Below the pieces are notes generated by a model. That model did no database searches and was not told the DNA's origin. It saw only the letters and a program-made list of their open reading frames with translations. Shown one piece after another: positions 1-8,673 of a stretch of DNA of 64,000 nucleotides; position 1 is the first letter of the stretch, and every line of letters begins with the position of its first letter. The position numbers and the translations under genes were made by a program. Source of the stretch: Streptomyces malaysiensis subsp. samsunensis (GTDB taxonomy: Bacteria; Actinomycetota; Actinomycetes; Streptomycetales; Streptomycetaceae); the NCBI RefSeq assembly GCF_024519315.1, contig NZ_JANIIC010000052.1:1-64000 (forward strand), written 5' to 3'.

Positions 1-115
<115 letters not shown>

Positions 116-165
116 TGGATTCGAGGAGGGGCGGCGCGGGGACGGCTACCGCGGGAGGCAAGACT

Positions 166-207
166 CCGGCCGGGCACGGCACCGTCGTGGTGTCCGTGCC
201 CGGCCGG
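166..207 (-). terminator. nuo operon terminator hairpin
   Basis: A perfect 14-bp inverted repeat (CCGGCCGGGCACGG at 166-179 pairs with 194-207) encloses a loop that itself pairs CACC with GGTG. It lies 53 bases past the nuoN stop in the direction of transcription. There is no U-tract, as is common for Streptomyces hairpin terminators. Nothing else is seen between 116 and 259. Confidence 0.75.
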
Positions 208-259
208 GGGTCAGGGGGCGAGCCCTCTGAATTCGGGAAGGGGCGGGGTCGGGGAATGG

Positions 260-1912
260 CTAGCGGACGAAGACCCCCGCCTGGCTGGCCAGGTCCAGGA
301 AGTACTGCGGGGCGACGCCCAGGACCAGCGTGACCGCCACGCCGATGGCGATGGCCGACGAGGTCAGCGGGCTCGGCACCGCCACGGACGGGCCGTCCGT
401 GCGCGGCTCGCTGAAGAACATCAGCACGATGACCCGGATGTAGAAGAACGCGGCGACCGCCGAGGAGATCACACCGATCACCACCAGCGCACCCGCCCCG
501 CCGTCGGCCGCCGCCTTGAACACGGCGAACTTCCCGGCGAAGCCGCTGGTCAGCGGGATACCGGCGAAGGCCAGCAGGAAGACCGCGAAGACCGCGGCCA
601 CCAGGGGCGAACGGCGGCCGAGCCCGGCCCACTTGGACAGATGGGTGGCCTCGCCGCCCGCGTCCCGCACCAGGGTGACCACCGCGAAGGCGCCGAGGGT
701 CACGAAGGAGTAGGCGGCGAGGTAGAAGAGGACGGAGGAGATGCCCTCGGGCGTGGTGGCGATGACACCGGCCAGGATGAACCCGGCGTGGGCGATCGAC
801 GAGTACGCCAGCAGCCGCTTCACATCGGTCTGGGTGACGGCCACGATCGCACCGCCCAGCATGGTGACGATGGCGACGCCCCACATCACCGGCCGCCAGT
901 CCCAGCGCAGCCCCGGCAGCACGACATACAGCAGCCGCAGCAGCGCGCCGAAGGCCGCGACCTTGGTGGCCGCCGCCATGAAGCCGGTCACCGGGGTCGG
1001 CGCGCCCTGATAGACGTCCGGGGTCCACATGTGGAACGGCACGGCGCCGATCTTGAACAGCAGCCCCATCAGCACCATCGCCCCGCCGATCAGTAGCAGC
1101 GCGTCATTGCCCATGGTCCCGGCGAGCGCCGGGGTGACGTTCCTGACCTGGCCGTCGACGACGTCCGCGATCCCGGAGTAGGTGACCGTGCCCGCGTAGC
1201 CGTACAGCAGGGCGATGCCGAAGAGCAGGAACGCCGAGGAGAAGGCGCCCAGCAGGAAGTACTTGACGGCGGCCTCCTGCGACAGCGCACGGTGGCGCCG
1301 GGCGAGCGCGCACAGCACGTACAGCGGCAGGGAGAAGACCTCCAGCGCCACGAAGAGCGTCAGCAGATCGTTGGCGGACGGGAAGACCAGCATGCCGCCG
1401 ACCGCGAAGAGGACCAGCGGAAAGACCTCGGTGGTGGTGAAGCCCGCCTTGACGGCGGCCTTCTCGGCGTCGCCGCCGGGCACGGCGGCGGCCTGCGCGG
1501 CGAAGGAGTCGACGCGGTTGCCGTGCACCACCGGATCCAGCCGCCGCTCGGCAAAGGTGAACACCGCCACCAGCGCCACCAGGAGAATGGTCCCCTGGAG
1601 GAAGAGCGCCGGTCCGTCGACCGCGATCGCGCCCATGGCCGCGACGCGGGCCTTGCTGGTGCCGTAGTCACCGGCGGCGAGGCCGATCACCGCGGCGAAG
1701 GCCGCGGCCAGGGCGACCACGGAGACGAACACCTGCGCCACGTACCGCTGGCGGCGCGGCAGGAGCGCCTCGATCAGGACGCCGACGATCGCGGCGCCGA
1801 GCACGATCAGCGTGGGCGACAGCTGGCCGTACTCGATATGGGGCGACGGGATCTTTTCGGGCGCCGCCGCCGCTGTTGTCCACAGGCTGTGGACAGTGGC
1901 CGCGTTGGTCAC
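260..1912 (-). CDS. nuoN: NADH-quinone oxidoreductase subunit N
   Basis: Encodes 550 aa, the antiporter-like membrane subunit NuoN of respiratory complex I, which takes part in proton translocation coupled to quinone reduction. The protein is hydrophobic throughout, with many transmembrane helices. It shows the family features of an ion-translocating Nuo subunit, including the block KIGAVPFHMWTPDVYQGAPT near residue 287 and the KRLLAYSSIAHAG block near residue 366. It is the last gene of the operon. Its ATG overlaps the nuoM stop by 4 bases (ATGA), so translation is probably coupled. A long hydrophilic insert around residues 125-160 separates two N-terminal helices and looks lineage specific. 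Confidence 0.97.
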   Translation of the reverse strand: MTNAATVHSLWTTAAAAPEKIPSPHIEYGQLSPTLIVLGAAIVGVLIEALLPRRQRYVAQVFVSVVALAAAFAAVIGLAAGDYGTSKARVAAMGAIAVDGPALFLQGTILLVALVAVFTFAERRLDPVVHGNRVDSFAAQAAAVPGGDAEKAAVKAGFTTTEVFPLVLFAVGGMLVFPSANDLLTLFVALEVFSLPLYVLCALARRHRALSQEAAVKYFLLGAFSSAFLLFGIALLYGYAGTVTYSGIADVVDGQVRNVTPALAGTMGNDALLLIGGAMVLMGLLFKIGAVPFHMWTPDVYQGAPTPVTGFMAAATKVAAFGALLRLLYVVLPGLRWDWRPVMWGVAIVTMLGGAIVAVTQTDVKRLLAYSSIAHAGFILAGVIATTPEGISSVLFYLAAYSFVTLGAFAVVTLVRDAGGEATHLSKWAGLGRRSPLVAAVFAVFLLAFAGIPLTSGFAGKFAVFKAAADGGAGALVVIGVISSAVAAFFYIRVIVLMFFSEPRTDGPSVAVPSPLTSSAIAIGVAVTLVLGVAPQYFLDLASQAGVFVR

Positions 1913-3573
1913 TTGGCACCTCCGGAAGCACCGTCGTGGGAAGCACCCTCGGACTTGGGGCTGTAGCTGAACCAGCCCGCGTCGGTGACGGGGTGCTCGG
2001 GCCTGGGATCCTTCTTGTCCACCACGGACAGCGTGTGGTCGACCGCCGGGTTGACGATGTTGGCCAGCGGCTTCGGGTAGACGCCGAGGAAGATCAGCAG
2101 GGCGATGAGCGGGGCCACGACGACCAGCTCACGCACCCGCAGATCGGGCATGGACCGCACCTCGGCCTTCACCGGACCGGTCATGGTGCGTTGGTAGAGG
2201 ATCAGCACGTAGAGCGCGGCCAGCACTATTCCGACGGTCGCGATCACGCCGAACACCGGGTAGCGGCTGAACGTGCCGACCAGGACCAGGAATTCGCTGA
2301 TGAACGGCGCGAGCCCGGGCAGCGAGAGGGTGGCGAGACCGCCGATCAGGAAGGTGCCGGCGAGCACCGGGGCGACCTTCTGCACACCGCCGTAGTCCTC
2401 GATGAGCCGCGAACCGCGCCGGGTGATCAGGAACCCGGCCACCAGCATCAGCGCGGCCGTGGAGACACCGTGGTTGACCATGTAGAGGGTGGCGCCGCCC
2501 TGGCCCTGGGTGGTCATCGCGAAGATGCCCAGGATGATGAAGCCGAAGTGGGAGATCGAGGCGTAGGCGATCAGCCGCTTGATGTCCCGCTGGCCGATCG
2601 CCAGCAGTGCGCCGTAGATGATGCTGATGAGCGCCAGGATCATGATCGCCGGAGTGGCCCACTTGCTGGCCTCCGGGAAGAGTTGGAGGCAGAAGCGGAG
2701 CATCGCGAAGGTGCCGACCTTGTCGACGACCGCGGTGATCAGCACCGCGACCGGGGCGGTGGACTCCCCCATCGCGTTGGGCAGCCAGGTGTGCAGCGGC
2801 CACAGCGGCGCCTTCACCGCGAAGGCGAAGAAGAAGCCGAGGAAGAGCAGCCGCTCGGTGCTGGAGGCCATGTTCAGATGGCCGTTCGCCCGCGCCTGGA
2901 CGATCTCCTGGAGCGAGAAGGTGCCGGTGCCGAGTTGATCGGCGGTGACCGCGTACAGACCGACCACCGCGGCCAGCATGATCAGCCCGCCCGCCAGGTT
3001 GTAGAGCAGGAACTTCACCGCGGCGTAGGAGCGCTGAGTGGCCGTCTCCTCCTCGGAGCGGCCTCCGGCCCGGTCCCCGAAGCCCCCGATGAGGAAGTAC
3101 ATCGGGATCAGCATGGCCTCGAAGAAGATGTAGAAGAGGAAGACGTCGGTGGCCTCGAAGGAGATCACCACCATCGCCTCGACCATCAGGATCAGCGCGA
3201 AGAAGCCCTGGGTGGGTCGCCAGCGGCGGTTGGGGCGGGCGCCTTCCAGCGGATCGGCGTCATGCCAGCCCGCCAGGATGATGAAGGGGATGAGCACGGC
3301 GGTGAGCGCGAGCAACGCGACCGCGATCCCGTCCACGCCCAGTTCGTAGCGGACGCCGAAGTCCTTGATCCAGGCATGGGACTCGGTGAGCTGGAAGCGG
3401 GCGCCGCCGGGATCGAAGCGGACCAGCACGATCGCCGCGAGGGCGAGCGTGACCAGGGAGAAGCCCAGCGCCACCCATTTGGCGGCGGCGCGCTGGGCGG
3501 CGGGCACGGCGGCGGTGGCCACCGCGCCGAGGGCGGGCACCACGGCCGTGGCCGTCAGCAGGGGAAATGACAT
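1909..3573 (-). CDS. nuoM: NADH-quinone oxidoreductase subunit M
   Basis: Encodes 554 aa, NuoM, one of the three Mrp-antiporter-like proton-pumping subunits of complex I. It is polytopic from residue 1 onward. Family blocks are visible: the KAPLWPLHTWLPNAM region near residue 253 with its conserved lysine and prolines, and the DIKRLIAYASISHFGF block near residue 327. Length is normal for actinobacterial NuoM. It starts 3 bases after the nuoL stop and overlaps nuoN by 4 bases. The C-terminal tail (EGASHDGASGGAK) is hydrophilic and outside the membrane core. Confidence 0.97.
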   Translation of the reverse strand: MSFPLLTATAVVPALGAVATAAVPAAQRAAAKWVALGFSLVTLALAAIVLVRFDPGGARFQLTESHAWIKDFGVRYELGVDGIAVALLALTAVLIPFIILAGWHDADPLEGARPNRRWRPTQGFFALILMVEAMVVISFEATDVFLFYIFFEAMLIPMYFLIGGFGDRAGGRSEEETATQRSYAAVKFLLYNLAGGLIMLAAVVGLYAVTADQLGTGTFSLQEIVQARANGHLNMASSTERLLFLGFFFAFAVKAPLWPLHTWLPNAMGESTAPVAVLITAVVDKVGTFAMLRFCLQLFPEASKWATPAIMILALISIIYGALLAIGQRDIKRLIAYASISHFGFIILGIFAMTTQGQGGATLYMVNHGVSTAALMLVAGFLITRRGSRLIEDYGGVQKVAPVLAGTFLIGGLATLSLPGLAPFISEFLVLVGTFSRYPVFGVIATVGIVLAALYVLILYQRTMTGPVKAEVRSMPDLRVRELVVVAPLIALLIFLGVYPKPLANIVNPAVDHTLSVVDKKDPRPEHPVTDAGWFSYSPKSEGASHDGASGGAK

Positions 3574-3576
3574 GAC

Positions 3577-5472
3577 TCAGACCGCCCTCATCAGCAGGGT
3601 CGCGGCGATGAGCACCGCCGCACCGCCGAACATCGAGACCGCGTACGTACGGGCGTAGCCGTTCTGGAGCTTCCGCAGCCGGCCGGAGAGTCCGCCGACT
3701 CCGGCCGCGGTGCCGTTGACCACCCCGTCGACCAGCTTGTGGTCGACATAGACCAGACCTCGGGTCAGATACTGGCCGGGTTTGACGAGCGCGACATGGT
3801 TGAAGTCGTCCTGGAGCAGATCGCGCCGGGCGGCCCGGGTGAGCAGCGACCCGCGGGGGGCGGTCCTCGGCACGGGACGGCGTCCGTACTGCGCCCAGGC
3901 GAGCGCGACACCGATCACCAGCACCACCATCGTCCCGGCCGTGACCGTCGCCGCGCTGAGCGGGGAGTCGCCGTGGCTGTGGCCGGTGACCGGCTCCAGC
4001 CACTTCAGGAACGAGTCGTTCAGACTGAACAGCCCGCCCGCGAAGACCGATCCCACGGCCAGAACGATCATGGGGATGGTCATGGACGAGGGCGACTCAT
4101 GCGGATGCGGCTCATTGCCCGCCTCGTCCGGCACCCAGCGCTTCTCGCCGAAGAAGGTCAGCAGCATCACCCGCGTCATGTAGTACGCGGTGATGGCCGC
4201 GCCCAGCAGGGCCGCGCCGCCGAGGATCCAGCCCTCGGTGCCGCCCTTGGCGAAGGCCGCCTCGATGATCTTGTCCTTGGACCAGAAGCCGGACAGCCCG
4301 GGGAAGCCGATGATCGCGAGATAGCCGAGCCCGAAGGTGACGAAGGTGACCGGCATGTACTTCCGCAGGCCGCCGTACTTGCGCATATCGACCTCGTCGT
4401 TCATGCCGTGCATGACCGATCCGGCCCCGAGGAAGAGCCCGGCCTTGAAGAAGCCGTGGGTCACCAGGTGCATGATCGCGAAGACATAGCCGATCGGGCC
4501 GAGCCCGGCGGCCAGGATCATGTAGCCGATCTGCGACATGGTGGACCCGGCCAGGGCCTTCTTGATGTCGTCCTTGGCACAACCGACGATCGCACCGAAG
4601 AGGAGCGTGACCGCGCCGACCGTGACCACCGCGGTCTGGGCGTCCGGGGCGCTCTCGAAGATGGCGCCGGAGCGGGTGATCAGATACACGCCCGCGGTCA
4701 CCATGGTCGCCGCGTGGATCAGGGCCGAGACCGGAGTCGGGCCCTCCATCGCGTCCCCGAGCCAGGACTGGAGCGGCACCTGGGCCGACTTGCCACAGGC
4801 GGCGAGCAGCAGCATCAGCCCGATCGCGGTGAGCTTGCCCTCGCTCGCGTTATCCACGTCGGTCAGCACCGGGGCGAAGGTGAAGGTCCCGAATGTCGTG
4901 AACATCAGCATGATCGCGATCGACAGGCCCACATCGCCGACGCGGTTGACGATGAACGCCTTCTTCGCCGCCGTGGCCGCGCTGGGCTTGTGCTGCCAGA
5001 AGCCGATGAGCAGGTACGAGGCGAGGCCCACGCCCTCCCAGCCGACGTACAGCAGCAGGTAGTTGTCGGCGAGGACGAGCAGCAGCATGGCCGCGAGGAA
5101 GAGATTGAGATAGCCGAAGAAGCGGCGGCGGCGCTCGTCGTGCTCCATATAGCCGATCGAGTAGATGTGGATCAGTGTGCCCACACCCGTGATCAGCAGG
5201 ACGAAGGTCATGGACAGCTGATCGAGCTGGAAGGCGACGTCCGCGCGGAAGCCGCCCACCGGGATCCAGCTGAAGACCTTGCTGTGCAGGGCCCGGTCGT
5301 GCTCGCCGCGGCCGAGCATGTCGGCGAAGAGCACCGCGCCGATCACGAAGGAGGCCGCGGCGAGCGCCGTGCCGATGTAGTGACCCTTGCCGTCCAGCCG
5401 CCGCCCCCCGCACAGCAGCAGGGCGGCGCCGAGCAGGGGCGCCGCGACAAGCAATCCGATGAGGTTCTCCAC
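3577..5472 (-). CDS. nuoL: NADH-quinone oxidoreductase subunit L
   Basis: Encodes 631 aa, NuoL, the largest antiporter-like subunit and the distal proton pump of complex I. In other species the family carries a long lateral helix along the membrane arm. Visible marks are YVGWEGVGLASYLLIGFW near residue 142, PLQSWLGDAMEGPTPVSALIHAATMV near residue 233, and a DDIKKALAGSTMSQIGYM block near residue 301. The start is GTG (GTGGAGAACCTC) with an AGAAGGGG motif upstream. It lies 16 bases after nuoK. Confidence 0.97.
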   Translation of the reverse strand: MENLIGLLVAAPLLGAALLLCGGRRLDGKGHYIGTALAAASFVIGAVLFADMLGRGEHDRALHSKVFSWIPVGGFRADVAFQLDQLSMTFVLLITGVGTLIHIYSIGYMEHDERRRRFFGYLNLFLAAMLLLVLADNYLLLYVGWEGVGLASYLLIGFWQHKPSAATAAKKAFIVNRVGDVGLSIAIMLMFTTFGTFTFAPVLTDVDNASEGKLTAIGLMLLLAACGKSAQVPLQSWLGDAMEGPTPVSALIHAATMVTAGVYLITRSGAIFESAPDAQTAVVTVGAVTLLFGAIVGCAKDDIKKALAGSTMSQIGYMILAAGLGPIGYVFAIMHLVTHGFFKAGLFLGAGSVMHGMNDEVDMRKYGGLRKYMPVTFVTFGLGYLAIIGFPGLSGFWSKDKIIEAAFAKGGTEGWILGGAALLGAAITAYYMTRVMLLTFFGEKRWVPDEAGNEPHPHESPSSMTIPMIVLAVGSVFAGGLFSLNDSFLKWLEPVTGHSHGDSPLSAATVTAGTMVVLVIGVALAWAQYGRRPVPRTAPRGSLLTRAARRDLLQDDFNHVALVKPGQYLTRGLVYVDHKLVDGVVNGTAAGVGGLSGRLRKLQNGYARTYAVSMFGGAAVLIAATLLMRAV

Positions 5473-5488
5473 TTGAACGCGACCCCTT

Positions 5489-5788
5489 CTAGAGCTTCAT
5501 CAGGCTGGCGTCGTCGACCGAGGCCGAGTGGCGGGAGCGGAAGACGGTCACGATGATCGCGAGACCGACCACGACCTCCGCCGCGGCGACGACCATCGTG
5601 AAGAAGGCGATGATCTGGCCGTCGAGGTTCCCGTGCAGCCGGGAGAAGGTCACGAACGCGAGGTTGCACGCGTTCAGCATCAACTCGACGCACATGAAGA
5701 GAACGATCGCGTTCCGCCTGATGACGACGCCGGCCGCACCAATGGTGAACAACAGGGCGGCCAGGTAGAGGTAGTTGACCGGATTCAC
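5489..5788 (-). CDS. nuoK: NADH-quinone oxidoreductase subunit K
   Basis: Encodes 99 aa, the normal length for NuoK, a small three-helix membrane subunit of complex I. Family glutamates are in place: one in the second helix within FMCVELMLNACNLAF and another in the AAAEVVVGLAIIV segment of the third helix. These glutamates belong to the proton channel of the family. It starts with GTG inside the nuoJ stop (GTGA overlap of 4 bases). Confidence 0.97.
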   Translation of the reverse strand: MNPVNYLYLAALLFTIGAAGVVIRRNAIVLFMCVELMLNACNLAFVTFSRLHGNLDGQIIAFFTMVVAAAEVVVGLAIIVTVFRSRHSASVDDASLMKL

Positions 5789-6705
5789 TTGGCGGCTCCC
5801 CTCGAATTCCGGGCGCTGCCCGCGTTCTCGCCGTTCTCGCCGTTCGCGGTGTTCTCGCCGTTCTCCGTCTCCGCGTCGCCCCCGGACGCCGCGGTCTCGT
5901 CGGTCTTCCGGCCCAGCCAGCGCTTCGAGCGCTGCTCCAGCGCCGCCAGTTCGGCCAGCGATTCACGGGAGACGTCCCGGATCTGGCCGCGGCCGCGCAG
6001 CGTCGCGTTGACCGTGAGCTCGGACGGGGTGCCGTCGGGGAGCAGACCGGGGATGTCCACCGCGTTGTGCCGCGCGTACACACCCGGGGCGGGCAGCGGC
6101 GGGACGTTCCGGCCGATGCGCACCCGCTCCTCGGACTGCTCACGCTGGGTGCGGGCCCGCTCGGTGCGCTCGCGGTGGGTCAGCACCATCGCACCGACCG
6201 CCGCGGTGATCAGCAGCGCGCCGGTGATCTCGAAGGCGAAGACGTACTTGGTGAAGATCAGAGCCGCCAGGCCCTCCACATTGCCACCGGAGTTGGCCTG
6301 GCCCAGGCCGTTCCACGACTTCAGCGAGGCATTGCCGATCCCGGCGCACAGCAGGATGCCGAAGCCGATCCCGCAGAGGGCGGCGAGCCAGCGCTGCCCC
6401 TTCAGGGTCTCCTTGAGGGAGTCGGCGGCGGTGACACCGACCAGCATCACCACGAAGAGGAAGAGCATCATGATCGCGCCGGTGTAGACGACGATCTGGA
6501 CGATGCCCAGGAAGTACGCGCCGTTGGCGAGGTAGAAGATCGCCAGGATGATCATGGTGCCGGCCAGGGACAGGGCGCTGTGCACGGCCTTGCGCATCAG
6601 GATCGTGCACAGCGCGCCGAGCACGGCGATCGTGCCGAGCACCCAGAACTGGAGGGCCTCACCGGTGGAGGTGGTGGAGGCCGCCGCGGCCAGACCGCCG
6701 CTCAT
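5785..6705 (-). CDS. nuoJ: NADH-quinone oxidoreductase subunit J
   Basis: Encodes 306 aa, the membrane subunit NuoJ of complex I. The first ~190 residues hold the usual five hydrophobic helices, including LGIVQIVVYTGAIMMLFLF near residue 70. The remaining ~110 residues are a hydrophilic tail that E. coli NuoJ (about 184 aa) lacks. The tail contains VYARHNAVDIPGLLPDGTPS near residue 210 and ends in a low-complexity GENTANGENGEN stretch. It overlaps nuoI (ATGA) and nuoK (GTGA) by 4 bases each. Confidence 0.96.
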   Translation of the reverse strand: MSGGLAAAASTTSTGEALQFWVLGTIAVLGALCTILMRKAVHSALSLAGTMIILAIFYLANGAYFLGIVQIVVYTGAIMMLFLFVVMLVGVTAADSLKETLKGQRWLAALCGIGFGILLCAGIGNASLKSWNGLGQANSGGNVEGLAALIFTKYVFAFEITGALLITAAVGAMVLTHRERTERARTQREQSEERVRIGRNVPPLPAPGVYARHNAVDIPGLLPDGTPSELTVNATLRGRGQIRDVSRESLAELAALEQRSKRWLGRKTDETAASGGDAETENGENTANGENGENAGSARNSRGAAK

Positions 6706-7325
6706 GCCTGCACCCCCCGCTGCCGCTCCGGCGACTCCTGCGACTCCTCGTTCCCCGCGGCCTGGTCGGAGAGGGTCTCGCCCTTGCTGACCGCGACCTG
6801 CCGGGTGGTGCCGGGCGCGGCCTCGGTCACCAGACCCCGGTAGTAGTCCTGCTCATCGGTGCCGGGGTAGATGGCGTGCGGGGAGTCGACCATCCCGTCC
6901 TCGAGGCCCGCGAGCAGCTCCTCCTTGGTGTAGATGAGCGATTCGCGGCTGCGGTCGGCGAGTTCGTACTCATTGGTCATGGTCAGTGCCCGGGTGGGGC
7001 ACGCCTCGACGCACAGACCGCACAGGATGCAGCGCAGATAGTTGATCTGGTAGACGCGGCCGTAGCGCTCGCCCGGGGAGTAGCGCTCCTCGTCGGTGTT
7101 GTCCGCGCCCTCCACATAGATCGCGTCGGCGGGGCAGGCCCAGGCGCACAGCTCGCAGCCGATGCACTTCTCCAGCCCGTCCGGGTGCCGGTTGAGCTGG
7201 TGGCGTCCGTGGAAGCGGGGCGCGGTGGGCTTCTTCTCCTCCGGGTACTGCTCGGTGAGCCGCTTCTTGAACATGGCCTTGAAGGTCACGCCGAAGCCGG
7301 CCACCGGATTCTGGAAGTCAGACAC
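6702..7325 (-). CDS. nuoI: NADH-quinone oxidoreductase subunit I
   Basis: Encodes 207 aa, the 8Fe ferredoxin-like subunit that passes electrons toward cluster N2. Two [4Fe-4S] motifs are intact: CIGCELCAWACP and CILCGLCVEACP. I chose the GTG at 7325 because a strong AAAGGAGG lies 7 bases upstream and it gives an 8-base overlap with nuoH. The frame stays open to 7373, but those 16 residues do not look like NuoI. The C-terminal ~60 residues are hydrophilic and look variable. Confidence 0.96.
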   Translation of the reverse strand: MSDFQNPVAGFGVTFKAMFKKRLTEQYPEEKKPTAPRFHGRHQLNRHPDGLEKCIGCELCAWACPADAIYVEGADNTDEERYSPGERYGRVYQINYLRCILCGLCVEACPTRALTMTNEYELADRSRESLIYTKEELLAGLEDGMVDSPHAIYPGTDEQDYYRGLVTEAAPGTTRQVAVSKGETLSDQAAGNEESQESPERQRGVQA

Positions 7326-8673
7326 CGTCGGCCTCCTTTCCGTCACTGACAGTGTCGGGTCCACCACTGACAATCAGCTCGCGCTCGGCGTGCGGACGTC
7401 GGCGGGGGACGGGCGGCAAGGTCTGTCCGGGCAGCGGCGGCACCGGGAAACCTCCCGCCATCGGATCGAAGGCGGGCTCCGGTTCCGGTTCCGCTCCGGC
7501 CTCGGCCTTCACGGCACGGTCGCGGAAGAAGTCGACCACGAAGGACAGCAGCAGCAGCGCGATCACCGCACTGCCCACGTACAGCACGATGTCCTGGTAG
7601 TCGTAGTTCTCGTTGCGCAGCGCCCGGACGGTGGCGACCAGCATCAGCCAGACCATCGAGATCGGGATGAGCACCTTCCAGCCCAGCTTCATGAACTGGT
7701 CGTAGCGGACCCGCGGAAGCGTGCCGCGCACCCAGATGAAGACGAACAGCGATGTCACGACCTTGCCGACGAACCACAGCATCGGCCACCAGCCGTGGTT
7801 GGCACCCTCCCAGAAGGTGCTGATCGGCCAGGGCGCCCGCCAGCCCCCGAGGAAGAGGGTGACGGCGACCATCGAGACGGTGACCATGTTGATGTACTCG
7901 GCGAGCATGAACATCGCGAACTTGATCGAGGAGTACTCGGTGTTGAAGCCGCCGACCAGGTCGCCCTCGGACTCCGGCATGTCGAACGGCGCCCGGTTGG
8001 TCTCACCGATCATCGAGACGATGTAGATGAGGAACGAGACCGGCAACAGCACCGCGTACCAGCGGTCGTGCTGCGATTCCACGATCTGCGAGGTCGACAT
8101 CGACCCGGAGTAGAGGAAGACCGCGGCAAAGGAGAGCCCCATCGCGATCTCGTAGCTGATCATCTGGGCGCAGGAGCGCAGGCCGCCCAGGAGCGGATAG
8201 GTCGATCCGGAGGACCAGCCCGCCAGCACGATGCCGTAGATGCCGACCGAGGCGGTGGCGAGGATGTAGAGGACGGCGATCGGCAGATCGGTCAGCTGCA
8301 TCGCGGTGCGGTGCCCGAAGATCGAGACCTCACCGCCGGCCGGGCCGAACGGCATCACCGCGACCGCCATGAAGGCGGGGATGGCCGCCACGATCGGCGC
8401 CAGGACGTAGACCACCTTGTCCGCGCCCTTGACGACCACGTCCTCCTTGAGCATCAGCTTCACGCCGTCCGCGAGGGACTGGAGCATGCCCCAGGGTCCG
8501 TGGCGGTTGGGCCCGACGCGCAGTTGCATCCAGCCGACCACCTTGCGCTCCATGACGATGGAGATCAGCACCGTCACCATCAGGAACGCGAAGCAGAAGA
8601 CGGCCTTGATCACGATCAGCCACCATGGATCGCGGCCGAACATCGACAGGTCCTCTGCGGCGAGAATCCTCAC
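7318..8673 (-). CDS. nuoH: NADH-quinone oxidoreductase subunit H
   Basis: Encodes 451 aa, the membrane subunit NuoH (ND1), which forms much of the quinone chamber at the junction of the two arms. Typical segments are RVGPNRHGPWGMLQSLADG near residue 57 and ETNRAPFDMPESEGDLVGG near residue 228, a hallmark of the family. The last ~70 residues form a hydrophilic, proline-rich tail (EPEPEPAFDP onward) beyond the normal membrane core. It starts with GTG and overlaps the nuoG stop by 4 bases. Confidence 0.97.
   Translation of the reverse strand: MRILAAEDLSMFGRDPWWLIVIKAVFCFAFLMVTVLISIVMERKVVGWMQLRVGPNRHGPWGMLQSLADGVKLMLKEDVVVKGADKVVYVLAPIVAAIPAFMAVAVMPFGPAGGEVSIFGHRTAMQLTDLPIAVLYILATASVGIYGIVLAGWSSGSTYPLLGGLRSCAQMISYEIAMGLSFAAVFLYSGSMSTSQIVESQHDRWYAVLLPVSFLIYIVSMIGETNRAPFDMPESEGDLVGGFNTEYSSIKFAMFMLAEYINMVTVSMVAVTLFLGGWRAPWPISTFWEGANHGWWPMLWFVGKVVTSLFVFIWVRGTLPRVRYDQFMKLGWKVLIPISMVWLMLVATVRALRNENYDYQDIVLYVGSAVIALLLLSFVVDFFRDRAVKAEAGAEPEPEPAFDPMAGGFPVPPLPGQTLPPVPRRRPHAERELIVSGGPDTVSDGKEADGV

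Noticed and set aside
1876..3570. Long plus-strand open frame opposite nuoM, and similar long frames opposite other nuo and mqn genes
   Set aside because: They are rich in Arg, Gly, His, Asp and Gln, have no family features, and mirror GC-rich third positions of the real genes on the other strand.
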